Shown: positions 43,149-52,486, counted from the stretch's first letter. The stretch: 64,000 bases of DNA from Flavobacterium dankookense (GCF_004362665.1 NZ_SNXR01000012.1:248001-312000), one strand, 5' to 3'. Numbers and translations are program-made. The notes: generated by a model from the letters alone, not told the origin.

Positions 43149-43217
43149 ATGAAAAAACTAGATTTAACAAAATTAACCACACAAGAACTATTTGAAGAAG
43201 AGAAAAAAAAGAAATAA
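43149..43217 (+). CDS. 22-residue ORF, probable gene remnant
   Basis: MKKLDLTKLTTQELFEEEKKKK, 6 bp after the M1-like gene. It reads like the opening of a longer flavobacterial protein (Leu/Thr/Glu helix, then Lys run) cut off at an A-rich tract. A frameshift in the A run would explain the early stop. It is either a remnant or a very short peptide. Confidence 0.35.
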   Translation: MKKLDLTKLTTQELFEEEKKKK

Positions 43218-43284
43218 TCAAGAAATATGCAATAAATAAATTAATTGTATAAAATAAAAAAACTAGGCTTCATAAAATTATCCA

Positions 43285-43332
43285 ATGAAAGAATTACAAC
43301 TTGAATTAAATAAACGAATATTAATCCAATAA
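43285..43332 (+). CDS. 15-codon ORF, very tentative
   Basis: MKELQLELNKRILIQ lies just upstream of the next gene. It is too short to judge; it could be a leader peptide or chance. Confidence 0.15.
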   Translation: MKELQLELNKRILIQ

Positions 43333-43342
43333 ACCATTAAAT

Positions 43343-44050
43343 ATGAATATTTTAGAAAATTTGAAGTATGTGCACATCTTAGCAGGAAGTCTAACATTAA
43401 TTTGTGGAACAATTGCTATGTTTTCAAAAAAAGGACAAAAAAACCACCGCCTAGCGGGTAAAATATTTTTTTGGGCAATGGCAGTTACAACTGCTTTGGG
43501 ACTCAATGCAGGAATTTTTAAACCAGGATATGAAATCTTTATTCCAATTGCAATAATAAGTTTTTATCAAGTGGCTTCCGGCTACAGAATTTTGTATATA
43601 AAAACATTGCATAAAGGTCAAAAAGCGCAAATAGTAGATTGGATTTTGGCTATCGGAATGTTCGTTACCTCAAATGTTTTTATTTATATGGGCATTGTAA
43701 ATATAAGTATTGATATTTTTTATTCGATTGTGCTTTTTTCATTTGCTACAATAGGACTTTACTGTTCCATAGTTGATATTTATCACTTTACAAAAAAACC
43801 AACAAATAAATCGTATTGGCTTTTTATTCATATTTTTAGAATGTCGCATGCGTTTATTGCAGCGCTAACAGCTTTTCTGGTTAATAATTCTAAGTTATTT
43901 CCGTTTTTACCTCAAGTATTACTATTAATAATTCCGATTGCTATTGGGCAACCAATTATAACTTATACTATTTGGAGTTATCGCAAAAAAATGGCAAAAG
44001 TTGCTTTGATTAATAAAACTGTAAAACTTGATCAATCATTTACAGATTAA
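43343..44050 (+). CDS. multi-pass membrane protein, DUF2306-like
   Basis: 235 aa with six to seven hydrophobic helices (VHILAGSLTLICGTIAMF, IFFWAMAVTTALGLNAGIF, IFIPIAIISFYQVASGYRIL, LLLIIPIAIGQPIITYTIW). It has conserved His residues near helix ends (KYVHILAG, NHRLAGKIFF, RMSHAFIAAL), as in DUF2306-type proteins. Possible haem or metal binding through these His residues is inference. It is 58 bp upstream of a Crp/Fnr regulator gene on the same strand. Confidence 0.75.
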   Translation: MNILENLKYVHILAGSLTLICGTIAMFSKKGQKNHRLAGKIFFWAMAVTTALGLNAGIFKPGYEIFIPIAIISFYQVASGYRILYIKTLHKGQKAQIVDWILAIGMFVTSNVFIYMGIVNISIDIFYSIVLFSFATIGLYCSIVDIYHFTKKPTNKSYWLFIHIFRMSHAFIAALTAFLVNNSKLFPFLPQVLLLIIPIAIGQPIITYTIWSYRKKMAKVALINKTVKLDQSFTD

Positions 44051-44108
44051 TAATTTACCAAAAATAATTTTATCAAATTAGATAAAAGCTATATTTAAAC
44101 CAATTATA

Positions 44109-44690
44109 ATGAAAGAACCACATTTCCTAAACAAAGTTTTCGCTTCAAGCGGAATAACGCAAGAAGAACTAAAAATCATTCTTCCAAAGTATAAGAAAGT
44201 TATTATTTCAAAAAATGATTATCTGCTTAATCAAGGAACCATCGAAAAAAAATATTGGTTTGTTGAAAGTGGTTTTATTCGCTCTTATATAATTGATACT
44301 GAAGGAAACGACATCACTTTTAACTTATATGCCTCTGGTGATGTAGTTATTGATTATCCTTCGTTTTTCTTTCTTTTTCCAACAAGAGAAAACATTCAAG
44401 CATTAACTGATTGTGTTTGTTGGGAAATTGATTTTGCCTCCTTTCAAGAATTATTCAACTCCATATCAAATTATAGAGAACAACAACGAGGATTACTTGT
44501 TGGAAGTTACTTTGCCCTTAAAGAACATAGCATTTCACTAATTGCAGACCAAGCAAAAGAACGTTATTTAAAACTTTTAAAATCAAAACCACACATTGTT
44601 CAAAATGTATCATTAAAACATATTGCCACATTTTTAGGTATTACTGACACATCATTAAGTAGAATTAGAAAAGAAATTGCAACTGAATAG
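44109..44690 (+). CDS. Crp/Fnr-family transcriptional regulator
   Basis: 193 aa. A cyclic-nucleotide-binding-like beta roll (IISKNDYLLNQGTIEKKYWFVESGFIRSYI, FNLYASGDVVIDYPSFF) leads to a long helix and a C-terminal HTH (VSLKHIATFLGITDTSLSRIRKE). No Cys cluster for an Fe-S centre and no clear cAMP contacts; this matches the flavobacterial group with unknown effector. It may control the small genes that follow at 44773-46237. Confidence 0.9.
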   Translation: MKEPHFLNKVFASSGITQEELKIILPKYKKVIISKNDYLLNQGTIEKKYWFVESGFIRSYIIDTEGNDITFNLYASGDVVIDYPSFFFLFPTRENIQALTDCVCWEIDFASFQELFNSISNYREQQRGLLVGSYFALKEHSISLIADQAKERYLKLLKSKPHIVQNVSLKHIATFLGITDTSLSRIRKEIATE

Positions 44691-44772
44691 CACTTCTTGT
44701 CATATGGCAAGATTTAATCAATTACATAAGTAGAAATTTGCATCAGTATTAATCAATTAAATAAATCAAAAA

Positions 44773-45120
44773 ATGGAAAATTTACAAGAATTTATGTTGC
44801 TTTTTAGAATGGAACCAAGCAACGAAGAACCAACTGCAGAGCAACTTCAAGAAATGGGTCAACAGTGGGGAACTTTTATTGGCACCATTGCTATGCAAGG
44901 AAAATTAGTAAGTACACATCAATTAGGTTTTGAAGGAGTTCAAGTTAATCACGACCATCAAACTCATGATGGATTTGTAATGGCCAATCAACAAATGATT
45001 GCAGGAAATATGGTTTTGAAAGCAGAATCTATTGAAGTTGCAACCGAATGGGCAAAAAAATGTCCTATTCTTTTTATGGGCGGAACTGTAGAGGTTCGCA
45101 ATGTAATACCAATGAACTAA
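44773..45120 (+). CDS. YCII-related small protein
   Basis: 115 aa. Ferredoxin-like dimeric alpha/beta-barrel pattern: EFMLLFRMEPS, QLQEMGQQWGTFIG, GNMVLKAESIEVATEWAKKCPILFMGGTVEVR. YCII/DGPF proteins are often linked to sigma factors or small-molecule turnover; the activity is unknown. It forms a probable operon with the SRPBCC and DUF4287 genes (gaps 19 and 6 bp). Confidence 0.85.
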   Translation: MENLQEFMLLFRMEPSNEEPTAEQLQEMGQQWGTFIGTIAMQGKLVSTHQLGFEGVQVNHDHQTHDGFVMANQQMIAGNMVLKAESIEVATEWAKKCPILFMGGTVEVRNVIPMN

Positions 45121-45139
45121 CAAATTAATAATTTAAAAA

Positions 45140-45679
45140 ATGAAAAAAATGATAACTTATATACTTATTGCTCTTGTAATATTTATTGGATTTGGATTAT
45201 ATAAAGCTAGCGGTTTACAATCTATAGAAATAGTTACATCAACTACAATAAAAGGATCTAAACAAGATGTTTTTAATATGGTGAAAAACTTAAATGATTT
45301 TCCAAAATGGTCACCTTTTTTAGTGCAAGATCCATCTCAAAAATATGAAATCAAAGGAACAAATGGAACTGTCGGTTCGCAATTTCATTGGGTTGGCAAT
45401 GGCGGAAAAGATGTAGGTTACCAAGAAATAACCAAAATTGAAGAAGGCACGTTTATTGGAAAAAAGTGCGATATTAAAAAACCTTTTGTGGCTAAACCAA
45501 CCTTTGAATATAATTTTACTGAAACTCCTCAAGGCATAACCGTAAAAGAAACTTTTAAGTTGCAATCAGGATTAATAGACGCATTGTTTTTATGGATTTT
45601 TGGTGCCAAAGCCGAAATGATTAAAACCAATCAACAAGGATTGGATTTGTTGAAAAAAGCGGTAGAAACTAAAAACTAA
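45140..45679 (+). CDS. SRPBCC-family protein with N-terminal membrane anchor
   Basis: 179 aa. One N-terminal helix (MITYILIALVIFIGFGLY) is followed by a START/Bet v 1-like domain: SIEIVTSTTIKGSKQDVFNMVKNLNDFPKWSPF, a signature of polyketide-cyclase/SRPBCC proteins. It binds hydrophobic ligands in other members; the ligand here is unknown. It lies 6 bp before the next gene. Confidence 0.87.
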   Translation: MKKMITYILIALVIFIGFGLYKASGLQSIEIVTSTTIKGSKQDVFNMVKNLNDFPKWSPFLVQDPSQKYEIKGTNGTVGSQFHWVGNGGKDVGYQEITKIEEGTFIGKKCDIKKPFVAKPTFEYNFTETPQGITVKETFKLQSGLIDALFLWIFGAKAEMIKTNQQGLDLLKKAVETKN

Positions 45680-45685
45680 ATAGAC

Positions 45686-46237
45686 ATGGACAAAACAGTA
45701 CAAAAAATGATTGAAAACCTGAAAGAAAAAACAGGTCATTCGCTTGACGAATGGAAAAATATAATTGCAAAACAAAATATTGTAAAACATGGCGAAATTG
45801 TGAAATTTTTAAAAGAAAGTCATAATGTAACACATGGATATGCTAGTGAAATTGCCTTAAAAGTATTAGGTTCAGATGCCGATTCTTCGAACGATGCAAC
45901 AGCTTTTATCGAAGCTCAATACAAAGGAAAAGAACATTTAAAACCTTTTTACGACAAGATACTAGCAGAAATTGAGCAATTTGAAGGCGATTTCAAAATT
46001 GACCCAAAGAAAACTTATGTAAGTTTGAAAAGAAAAAAACAATTTATTATTTTAAATCCAGCCTCAAAAACGCGTTTCGAAATTGGTTTTAACTTAAAAG
46101 GAGTTGACCAAAAAGGCAAACTAGAAGCCGAAAAACCGAACGGAATTTGCTCACATAAAGTTAATTTGAGTGATTTGTCTGAAATTGACCAAGAGGTAAT
46201 TAACTGGATAAAAATGGCTTTTGAAAATGCTGGATAA
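45686..46237 (+). CDS. DUF4287 plus DUF5655 protein
   Basis: 183 aa, soluble. The N-terminal 65 residues (MIENLKEKTGHSLDEWKNII, HGEIVKFLKESHNVTHGYASEI) are DUF4287. The C-terminal 105 residues (FYDKILAEIEQFEGDFKIDPKKTYVSLKRKKQFIIL) are DUF5655, a domain related to restriction-type and DNA-binding folds. No activity is known. It is the last gene of the unit, with a terminator at 46246. Confidence 0.88.
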   Translation: MDKTVQKMIENLKEKTGHSLDEWKNIIAKQNIVKHGEIVKFLKESHNVTHGYASEIALKVLGSDADSSNDATAFIEAQYKGKEHLKPFYDKILAEIEQFEGDFKIDPKKTYVSLKRKKQFIILNPASKTRFEIGFNLKGVDQKGKLEAEKPNGICSHKVNLSDLSEIDQEVINWIKMAFENAG

Positions 46238-46245
46238 AACTGAAA

Positions 46246-46283
46246 TACTAATCCAACTTAAGAAAAATAGGTTGGATTAGTTT
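46246..46283 (+). terminator. terminator of the YCII/SRPBCC/DUF4287 unit
   Basis: The stem ACTAATCCAAC / GTTGGATTAGT is followed by TTTT. Confidence 0.8.
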
Positions 46284-46357
46284 TACCATAATCAATTGTA
46301 AAGTAACAATCTGACTTTTAAATCGTCAGTATAAATACATCACTTAATCAAAAAAAC

Positions 46358-47494
46358 ATGAAAACTATTTTAAATTTATTTGGGTTGTTTCTAGCAATTT
46401 CTTCTTATTCCCAAACGTATGAAGAGCAACTAAATAAAGCTGGAGAGGCTTTAGGAAAAAAAGAGTATTGTACTGCATTACCTTTTTTTAAAGATGCTTT
46501 CAAAGACGAAACAAAAATTGGAACTTATGATTATGCCTATGGTTCGGTTGCAGCAGCCAATTGTAATGAAGAACAACTTGCTTTAGTTTGGTTAAAAAAA
46601 GCATCCGAAAAAGGTTTTGGACAAAATAATGGCGAAATTGATTTTATTGCATCAGATCCAAGTTTTGAAAAGTTACATAATTATAAAGAATGGAATGAAA
46701 TAATTTCTTCCATTAGAAGTGCTTTGGCGGAAAAAAATGCGATTCAAAAAAAGAAAGATGACAATTGGCTTGCTGAAATAAATAACAATAAAATTAATTT
46801 CAAAACAAAAAAAGCCAAAGCAGGTTTTGCTTTATACTTTACAAAAGTAGATACTATAAATGTTCCGTTTTTGGTATATGTTCCTAAAAATTATAATCCT
46901 AAAATTGCTACAAAAGCTATTGTTTATCTGCATGGTGGTGTTGTAAATACTGATAATTTTAATTATCAAAACTCTGATTTAGCAACAGGCGAACCCATTT
47001 TTGCAGTTGGCGAAAAATTTAATGCTATCATCATTTATCCATTCGGAAAGAAAACTTTTGGTTGGGTAAACCAATTGAAAGCCTTTGAGAATGTTAATTC
47101 AATCGTAAAACAAGTTCAAAAAACTTATAACATTGATGCTAAAAAAATCTATTTAGGCGGAATGTCAAATGGTGGTTCAGCTACTTTTTGGTTTGCCTCA
47201 CAAAAAAACAATATATACAAAGCATTTTACACATTTTCAGCGTTACCAAAATTAGAAATCGATGAAATCAATTTTTCAAATATCACAAAACCTATTTTTT
47301 CAGTACATGCCAATGATGACGATTTGTATAAAACAGATGAGATAAAAAAACTATATGAAACTCAAAAATTAAATGCTAAAAACTGGAATTTTGAAACAAT
47401 AGAAAATGGTGGGCATGGATTTATTTACCAACCAAATAGTAAAGAAATTATAGAAACTACTTTTAACAAGATGCTTGAAAAAAGAAAAAATTAA
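46358..47494 (+). CDS. exported alpha/beta hydrolase with N-terminal TPR-like region
   Basis: 378 aa. A signal peptide ends near SYSQ. The first 120 residues form TPR-like helices (NKAGEALGKKEYCTALPFFKDAF). The rest is an esterase-type alpha/beta hydrolase: FLVYVPKNYNPK, AIVYLHGGVV (oxyanion HGG), nucleophile Ser in LGGMSNGGSATFW, Asp in VHANDDDLY and His in ENGGHGF. It resembles the poly(3-hydroxybutyrate)-depolymerase/feruloyl-esterase style of secreted esterases. Substrate unknown. Confidence 0.88.
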   Translation: MKTILNLFGLFLAISSYSQTYEEQLNKAGEALGKKEYCTALPFFKDAFKDETKIGTYDYAYGSVAAANCNEEQLALVWLKKASEKGFGQNNGEIDFIASDPSFEKLHNYKEWNEIISSIRSALAEKNAIQKKKDDNWLAEINNNKINFKTKKAKAGFALYFTKVDTINVPFLVYVPKNYNPKIATKAIVYLHGGVVNTDNFNYQNSDLATGEPIFAVGEKFNAIIIYPFGKKTFGWVNQLKAFENVNSIVKQVQKTYNIDAKKIYLGGMSNGGSATFWFASQKNNIYKAFYTFSALPKLEIDEINFSNITKPIFSVHANDDDLYKTDEIKKLYETQKLNAKNWNFETIENGGHGFIYQPNSKEIIETTFNKMLEKRKN

Positions 47495-47893
47495 GATTCT
47501 TATTTATATAAGATCTTTAATTAAAAATGAACAATATTAGCAATAAACTTAAACTAAGCATCACTCTTTTCATCATCAGATTGTTGGTTGTTTTGTTAAT
47601 GCCAAATATAACACTTCGTTTAAACAAAGTATCAAAAGAATTTATATAAACTATTTCGACTTCAATACTTAAATTAACTACCTTAATAAATTTAACTCTT
47701 TTTATGTTTATTAGTATTCATAGTGTTTTATTATAGCTCAATTGTTTGGCTTAACGGAATAGCTGCAGGTATGCAAGTTTTTTAGAAATAACAACTAGAA
47801 CACAATCATGGAAAAACAATTAATTACAATTTTATTATTTTCAAGTTATTTAAATTTATAAAATCAAAGTTTCAATCATCAATCATCAATCAA
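47495..47893. other. gene-poor region with decayed sequence
   Basis: Besides the pseudogene, the region contains only an 18-codon frame (MEKQLITILLFSSYLNL) and a short ATCAATC simple repeat just before the next gene. I see no promoter of the consensus type. Confidence 0.55.
47527..47736 (+). pseudogene. decayed multi-pass membrane-protein gene
   Basis: ATG 47527 opens MNNISNKLKLSITLFIIRLL and stops in frame at 47647-47649 (TAA) after 40 codons. The same frame then continues for 28 codons (TISTSILKLTTLINLTLFMF) to a TAG at 47734. The hydrophobic text continues across the stop, which indicates an inactivated gene. From memory the opening resembles flavobacterial CPBP-type membrane proteases. 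A further fragment in another frame (SIVWLNGIAAGMQVF, to about 47785) may be its far C-terminal part after a deletion. Confidence 0.55.
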
Positions 47894-48379
47894 ATGAAAT
47901 TCATTTTCAAAATACTTTTACTCATTTTGTTCTCCAATAAAATGCAATCTCAATCAAAGGTTTTTTCTATTGAAGAAGCTCAAAAAAAAGGAATTAGTAT
48001 CGAAAAATTAGATTTAGAATACAAATCGGCTGTTCACTCTGACAGCACAAAAGCTGTTTTCAAAACTGAAGCACAACAACAAAAATTACAAGAATCTTAC
48101 ACTAAATTACTTCAAGATCTCGGATCATTTTTGAACAAAAACAACTTCAAATGGGAAAGTAAAACCAAATGTTTTCAAAGAATTTATTTTGCTCCAAATG
48201 GTAAAATCGATTATTTTATTTATAATTTCAAATTAAAAAATGTACTTCCAGAAAATCTAATTTCTGAAGAAAAGCAAAAAGAATTTCAAAGATTATTAGA
48301 GCTTTTTGTTAAAGAATATACTTTTTCATCAACTGCTTCTGAGCCATTTGCTCAATGTAGCCCAACTTCCTATCAGTAA
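47894..48379 (+). CDS. small exported protein of unknown function
   Basis: 161 aa. Signal peptide (MKFIFKILLLILFSNKMQSQ). The mature part is mostly charged helix (FSIEEAQKKGISIEKLDLEY, LQESYTKLLQDLGSFLNKN), then a beta segment with an aromatic core (KCFQRIYFAPNGKIDYFIYNF) and two Cys (one near residue 97, one in AQCSPTS) that could form a disulphide. No domain recognised. Confidence 0.75.
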   Translation: MKFIFKILLLILFSNKMQSQSKVFSIEEAQKKGISIEKLDLEYKSAVHSDSTKAVFKTEAQQQKLQESYTKLLQDLGSFLNKNNFKWESKTKCFQRIYFAPNGKIDYFIYNFKLKNVLPENLISEEKQKEFQRLLELFVKEYTFSSTASEPFAQCSPTSYQ

Positions 48380-48524
48380 AAGTATCAAATCATAATCTTT
48401 TGTTTTTCAAACAGTATCAAATTACTTTATTTTAAAAACTTAAGTCTCAAATCATAATTTGAAGCGATTGACAATGATTAATGGCGCAATTTTGCCTTAT
48501 TATTAATCATTAAAAATTCAAATT

Positions 48525-48881
48525 ATGAAAACAGCTATTACATTATTCGCTACTTTATTACTTACTACTTCTTGTGGAGTTTTTGGCTCTTTAAACTCAA
48601 ATACTTCTATTAAACCAAAAGAAAGTTTTGTTCTCGGAAACAACGAACACGGTTCTTTTAAAACGCATTTAAAAAACGAAGGTGTTACTTTACTAAAAGT
48701 GTATCAAGCACCAATTTCTGGCGGAATGCATTCACCAATTTTAATTAAACCGCAAGAAACTGCATTTGTAAAAACAGAAAAAAACACCGCTTTGGTTATT
48801 CAAAATACAGGTAATGAATACGCATCGGTTACCTTAAAAGTAAAAGGTGATTTAAATTTAGGTATGACTTACAATAATTAA
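48525..48881 (+). CDS. small lipoprotein
   Basis: 118 aa. Lipobox LLTTSC with Cys17, then a short Gly/Ser-rich spacer and a single beta-sandwich-like domain (ESFVLGNNEHGSFKTHLKNEG, TALVIQNTGNEYASVTLKVKGD). No acidic run follows the Cys, so retention in the periplasm is possible. A near-consensus promoter (TTG at 48468, 16 nt, CAATTTTG at 48487) lies upstream. Function unknown. Confidence 0.75.
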   Translation: MKTAITLFATLLLTTSCGVFGSLNSNTSIKPKESFVLGNNEHGSFKTHLKNEGVTLLKVYQAPISGGMHSPILIKPQETAFVKTEKNTALVIQNTGNEYASVTLKVKGDLNLGMTYNN

Positions 48882-48938
48882 AAGAGTTTCAATCATCATT
48901 CAACTTCAATCACAAAAATCAACTTAAAAAACAATAAA

Positions 48939-49613
48939 ATGACAAAATTAATCATCGCATTAGTGTTGGCTTTAACGTCAACTTTCGCAAACGCACAATT
49001 AAAAGGTTCGGGAAAAACTATAACCAAACAGTTCGAGTATAAAAACTTTGACAAATTATCTTTTGAAGGTTTCAATGATAACATTCAAATTGAAATTGGA
49101 ACTTCTTTTAAAGTAGAAATTACAATGAAAGAAACCAATGAGAAATACATTCAATTTTTTTATGACGAAAAAGAAATGGAATTATCCATGAAAGTAGAGG
49201 CAAAAACAGGAAAAGAATTATATGATGAAAGAGAAACATATCAAATTAAAATCACGCTACCTGAAATTTCAGTTATCAAAAATTTCAGTAACAGTGATAT
49301 CTCTGTAAAAGGTATTGTTGGAAGGTATTTTAGAGTAGAAACAAATGGCAACGGAAGCGTTATTTGCCAAGGATTAATCGACCAACTTGATATTGAAAAA
49401 GTGGGAAATGGCGATATTAATGCTAAAAAATTAGTAGCTAAAAATGCTATAATCCAAAACACTGGAAATGGAAATGTGATAGTAAATGTATCTGAAAATT
49501 TGCAAGGAAATCTCTCTGGCAACGGTGATATTCAAAACATTGGAAAAGCTAATTTTAATACAAAGTCAACTAAAAAAGGAAACGGAAATTTAATCGTTAA
49601 TCAAAAATCATGA
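48939..49613 (+). CDS. DUF2807 (GIN domain) exported protein
   Basis: 224 aa. Signal peptide ending FANAQ. A right-handed, beta-helix-like GIN domain follows: FDKLSFEGFNDNIQIEIGTSFKVEI, then repeating NGNGSVICQG, VGNGDINAKKL, TGNGNVIVNVSEN, SGNGDIQNIG units about 20 residues apart. Known as a putative autotransporter-adhesin-head-like domain; the role is unknown. It overlaps the DoxX gene by 4 bp. Confidence 0.9.
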   Translation: MTKLIIALVLALTSTFANAQLKGSGKTITKQFEYKNFDKLSFEGFNDNIQIEIGTSFKVEITMKETNEKYIQFFYDEKEMELSMKVEAKTGKELYDERETYQIKITLPEISVIKNFSNSDISVKGIVGRYFRVETNGNGSVICQGLIDQLDIEKVGNGDINAKKLVAKNAIIQNTGNGNVIVNVSENLQGNLSGNGDIQNIGKANFNTKSTKKGNGNLIVNQKS

Positions 49614-50089
49614 AACTACTAACTAAAATCACAAAACCCATTTTGTTGCCTCATTGGTCGCAAGATTTATTTTTAATTATTCCACGAATTGTATGTGGTT
49701 ATTTGCTTGCCTTTAATTTTGGTGCAGCTAAATTTGGAATGCCTTGGTCACCAGCTGATAATAATTTAGGATTTTTTGAAGTTGCATTTTGGTTTCCAAA
49801 CGATGTGGCAGAATATGGTGGGATTTTTGCCCTTGCTCCGGCATTTTTTGCTTGGATGGGTGCTTTTGCAGAAGCCGTTGGTGGATTGCTATTGTTATTT
49901 GGTTTTCAAACACGCATTGCTTCTTTTCTTGTTATGGCAACGATGCTTGTAGCCATGTTTATGCAACAATACAAAGAAGGTTTGTGGATGATGTTGCCAG
50001 CCATGGGATTTCTTTGGGCATCAATGATTACTTTAATTCTAGGTTCAGGACGATTTGGAATTGATTATTTACTAACCAAAAACAAATAA
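49610..50089 (+). CDS. DoxX-family membrane protein
   Basis: 159 aa, four helices (FLIIPRIVCGYLLAFNFGAAKF, FFAWMGAFAEAVGGLLLLFGF, TRIASFLVMATMLVAMFM, LPAMGFLWASMITLILG), the DoxX layout with AEAVGGLLLLFGF as signature. Substrate unknown; relatives act with oxidoreductases. It overlaps the GIN-domain gene by 4 bp and is followed after 4 bp by a small lipoprotein, so three genes are co-translated. Confidence 0.92.
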   Translation: MKLLTKITKPILLPHWSQDLFLIIPRIVCGYLLAFNFGAAKFGMPWSPADNNLGFFEVAFWFPNDVAEYGGIFALAPAFFAWMGAFAEAVGGLLLLFGFQTRIASFLVMATMLVAMFMQQYKEGLWMMLPAMGFLWASMITLILGSGRFGIDYLLTKNK

Positions 50090-50093
50090 TAAA

Positions 50094-50453
50094 ATGAATA
50101 ATACTGTAAAATTAATCGTTGTTGTTTTACTATTTGCATGTACAAGTTGTGTGCAAAAAACCTATAAAAAAACAGTCGTTTTTACTTTAGATGTATCTGA
50201 AATTAAAAACGTGAAAAAAGTTGGAATTCGAGGAAACGACAAACCGTTGTCTTGGGATTATGATACCGAAATGAAAGAAATTAAAAAAGATACTTTGTAT
50301 CAAGTCACTATTACTGGCGAAACGGGTTTTAAATTTACCGAAGTGAAATTTGTTGTAAACGATACTTTCGAATTGCAAAATGAAGACAACAGACGAGTGA
50401 TTTTTTCTAAAAAAGACACTACTTTTTTCAAAGCAAAATTCAATAAAAGATAA
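50094..50453 (+). CDS. small lipoprotein with CBM20-like fold
   Basis: 119 aa. Lipobox FACTSC with Cys19 as the likely lipidated residue. The rest reads like a starch-binding/CBM20-like beta-sandwich: VVFTLDVSEIKNVKKVGIRGNDKPLSWDYDTEM, then VKFVVNDTFELQNEDNRRVIF. Glycan binding is only inferred from this resemblance. Confidence 0.7.
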   Translation: MNNTVKLIVVVLLFACTSCVQKTYKKTVVFTLDVSEIKNVKKVGIRGNDKPLSWDYDTEMKEIKKDTLYQVTITGETGFKFTEVKFVVNDTFELQNEDNRRVIFSKKDTTFFKAKFNKR

Positions 50454-50512
50454 ATTTTTTATTCTTCGTTCACATTAATTATTGTTCAATCTACAATCAA
50501 AAACTTTTAGTC

Positions 50513-50520
50513 TATATTTG
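50513..50520 (+). promoter_or_regulatory. candidate -7 box (TATATTTG) for lepA
   Basis: TATATTTG matches the consensus exactly; the nearest TTG lies 28 nt upstream, outside the usual range. The leader would be about 50 nt and includes a small CCCCGAAGTTTCGGG hairpin. Confidence 0.5.
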
Positions 50521-50578
50521 CAGTACAATTGCTATTGCCCCGAAGTTTCGGGATTGAACTTGATATTGAAATTGAAGC

Positions 50579-52375
50579 ATGAAACACATTAGAAATTTTT
50601 GCATTATTGCACATATTGACCACGGAAAAAGTACGCTTGCCGATCGACTTCTTGGTGCAACACAAACCGTTACCGCTCGTGAAGAAAAAGCGCAATTACT
50701 TGACAACATGGACTTGGAGCGCGAACGTGGTATTACTATAAAAAGTCACGCCATTCAAATGGAATATAAATACAAAGGTGAAGATTATATCCTAAACCTT
50801 ATTGATACTCCTGGACACGTTGACTTTTCGTATGAAGTTTCTCGTTCTATTGCAGCTTGCGAAGGTGCGTTACTAATTGTTGATGCAGCACAAAGTATTC
50901 AAGCACAAACGATTTCCAATTTGTATTTGGCTCTCGAAAACGACTTGGAAATTATTCCAGTTTTGAATAAAGTAGATTTGCCAAGTGCTAATCCAGAAGA
51001 AGTTAGTGACGATATTATTGACTTATTAGGTTGTAAGTTAGAAGATATTATTCACGCTTCTGGAAAAACTGGTTTTGGGGTTGAAAATATTTTAGCTGCC
51101 ATTATTGAAAAAATTCCAGCTCCAAAAGGCAATAAAGACGAACCATTACAGGCATTGATTTTCGACTCACATTACAATCCATTTCGTGGAATTGAAGTTA
51201 TCTTCAGAGTTGTAAATGGCGAAATTAAAAAAGGTCAGAAAATTAAATTCATGGCTACAGGCAATGAATATTTTGCTGATGAAGTAGGAACATTGAAACT
51301 AAATCAAGTTCCGAAAAACGTCATTTCTACTGGCGATGTAGGGTATTTAATATCTGGAATTAAAGAAGCAAAAGAAGTAAAAGTAGGTGATACGCTAACG
51401 GATGCCAAAACACCTACAACCAATATGATTACAGGATTTGAAGATGTAAAACCAATGGTTTTCGCTGGAATTTATCCTGTTGATACCGAAGATTACGAAG
51501 ATTTGCGCGCTTCGATGGAGAAATTACAACTGAACGATGCTTCGTTGGTATTTACCCCAGAAAGTTCGGCTGCTTTAGGATTTGGTTTCCGATGCGGATT
51601 CTTAGGAATGCTACACTTGGAAATTATTCAAGAGCGATTGGAACGTGAATACGATATGACAGTAATCACTACAGTTCCTAACGTTTCGTATTTGGCTTAT
51701 ACCAAAAAAGATCCTGATGCTGCTTTTGTTGTAAACAATCCATCAGATTTACCAGAACCTTCTCGTTTGGACAGAGTAGAAGAACCTTATATAAAAGCTA
51801 CAATCATTACCAAAGCTGATTATGTTGGAAACGTAATGAGTTTGTGTATCGAAAAACGTGGTGTTATTACCAATCAAACGTATTTGACTACCGAACGTGT
51901 AGAATTGAATTTTGATATGCCATTGGCAGAAATTGTATTCGATTTTTACGATCGATTGAAAACGGTTTCTAAAGGTTATGCCTCATTTGATTATTCTCCA
52001 ATTGGAATGCGTACGTCTAAATTAGTAAAATTAGACGTTTTATTAAACGGACAGAATGTTGACGCACTTTCAGCTCTAATTCACGAAGATAACGCTTATA
52101 ATATTGGTAAAAAAATGACCGAAAAGCTACGTGAGTTAATACCAAGACAACAATTTGATATTCCAATTCAAGCGGCAATTGGTGCAAAAATCATTGCTCG
52201 TGAAACCATAAAAGCCTTACGTAAAGACGTTACCGCAAAATGTTATGGTGGAGATATTTCTCGTAAACGTAAATTACTTGAAAAACAGAAAAAAGGTAAA
52301 AAACGTATGCGTCAAGTAGGAAATGTAGAAATTCCTCAAGAAGCATTTATGGCGGTTTTGAAGTTGAATGATTAA
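50579..52375 (+). CDS. lepA: elongation factor 4 (LepA)
   Basis: 598 aa, standard length. G1 is AHIDHGKST (11-19), G3 is DTPGHVDF, G4 is LNKVDLP. Domains II, III and V are present, and the LepA-specific C-terminus includes [24 protein letters not shown]. GTPase that acts on stalled or mistranslocated ribosomes. Single gene with a terminator at 52416. Confidence 0.98.
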   Translation: MKHIRNFCIIAHIDHGKSTLADRLLGATQTVTAREEKAQLLDNMDLERERGITIKSHAIQMEYKYKGEDYILNLIDTPGHVDFSYEVSRSIAACEGALLIVDAAQSIQAQTISNLYLALENDLEIIPVLNKVDLPSANPEEVSDDIIDLLGCKLEDIIHASGKTGFGVENILAAIIEKIPAPKGNKDEPLQALIFDSHYNPFRGIEVIFRVVNGEIKKGQKIKFMATGNEYFADEVGTLKLNQVPKNVISTGDVGYLISGIKEAKEVKVGDTLTDAKTPTTNMITGFEDVKPMVFAGIYPVDTEDYEDLRASMEKLQLNDASLVFTPESSAALGFGFRCGFLGMLHLEIIQERLEREYDMTVITTVPNVSYLAYTKKDPDAAFVVNNPSDLPEPSRLDRVEEPYIKATIITKADYVGNVMSLCIEKRGVITNQTYLTTERVELNFDMPLAEIVFDFYDRLKTVSKGYASFDYSPIGMRTSKLVKLDVLLNGQNVDALSALIHEDNAYNIGKKMTEKLRELIPRQQFDIPIQAAIGAKIIARETIKALRKDVTAKCYGGDISRKRKLLEKQKKGKKRMRQVGNVEIPQEAFMAVLKLND

Positions 52376-52415
52376 TTTTTTAGATAAAAAGATAATAGAC
52401 GAATAGATAATAGAC

Positions 52416-52446
52416 AAAACCCAATGACGAAAGTTGTTGGGTTTTA
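52416..52446 (+). terminator. terminator of lepA
   Basis: The stem AAAACCCAA / TTGGGTTTT with a 12-nt loop. A second hairpin follows within 15 bp. Confidence 0.8.
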
Positions 52447-52457
52447 TTACATAAAAA

Positions 52458-52486
52458 AACAGCTGAGAATTTATTCTCAGCTGTTT
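52458..52486. terminator. terminator between lepA and the ABC/peptidase gene
   Basis: AACAGCTGAGAAT / ATTCTCAGCTGTT, with an A-tract on the left, so it works best for the minus-strand gene ending at 52510. Confidence 0.8.
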
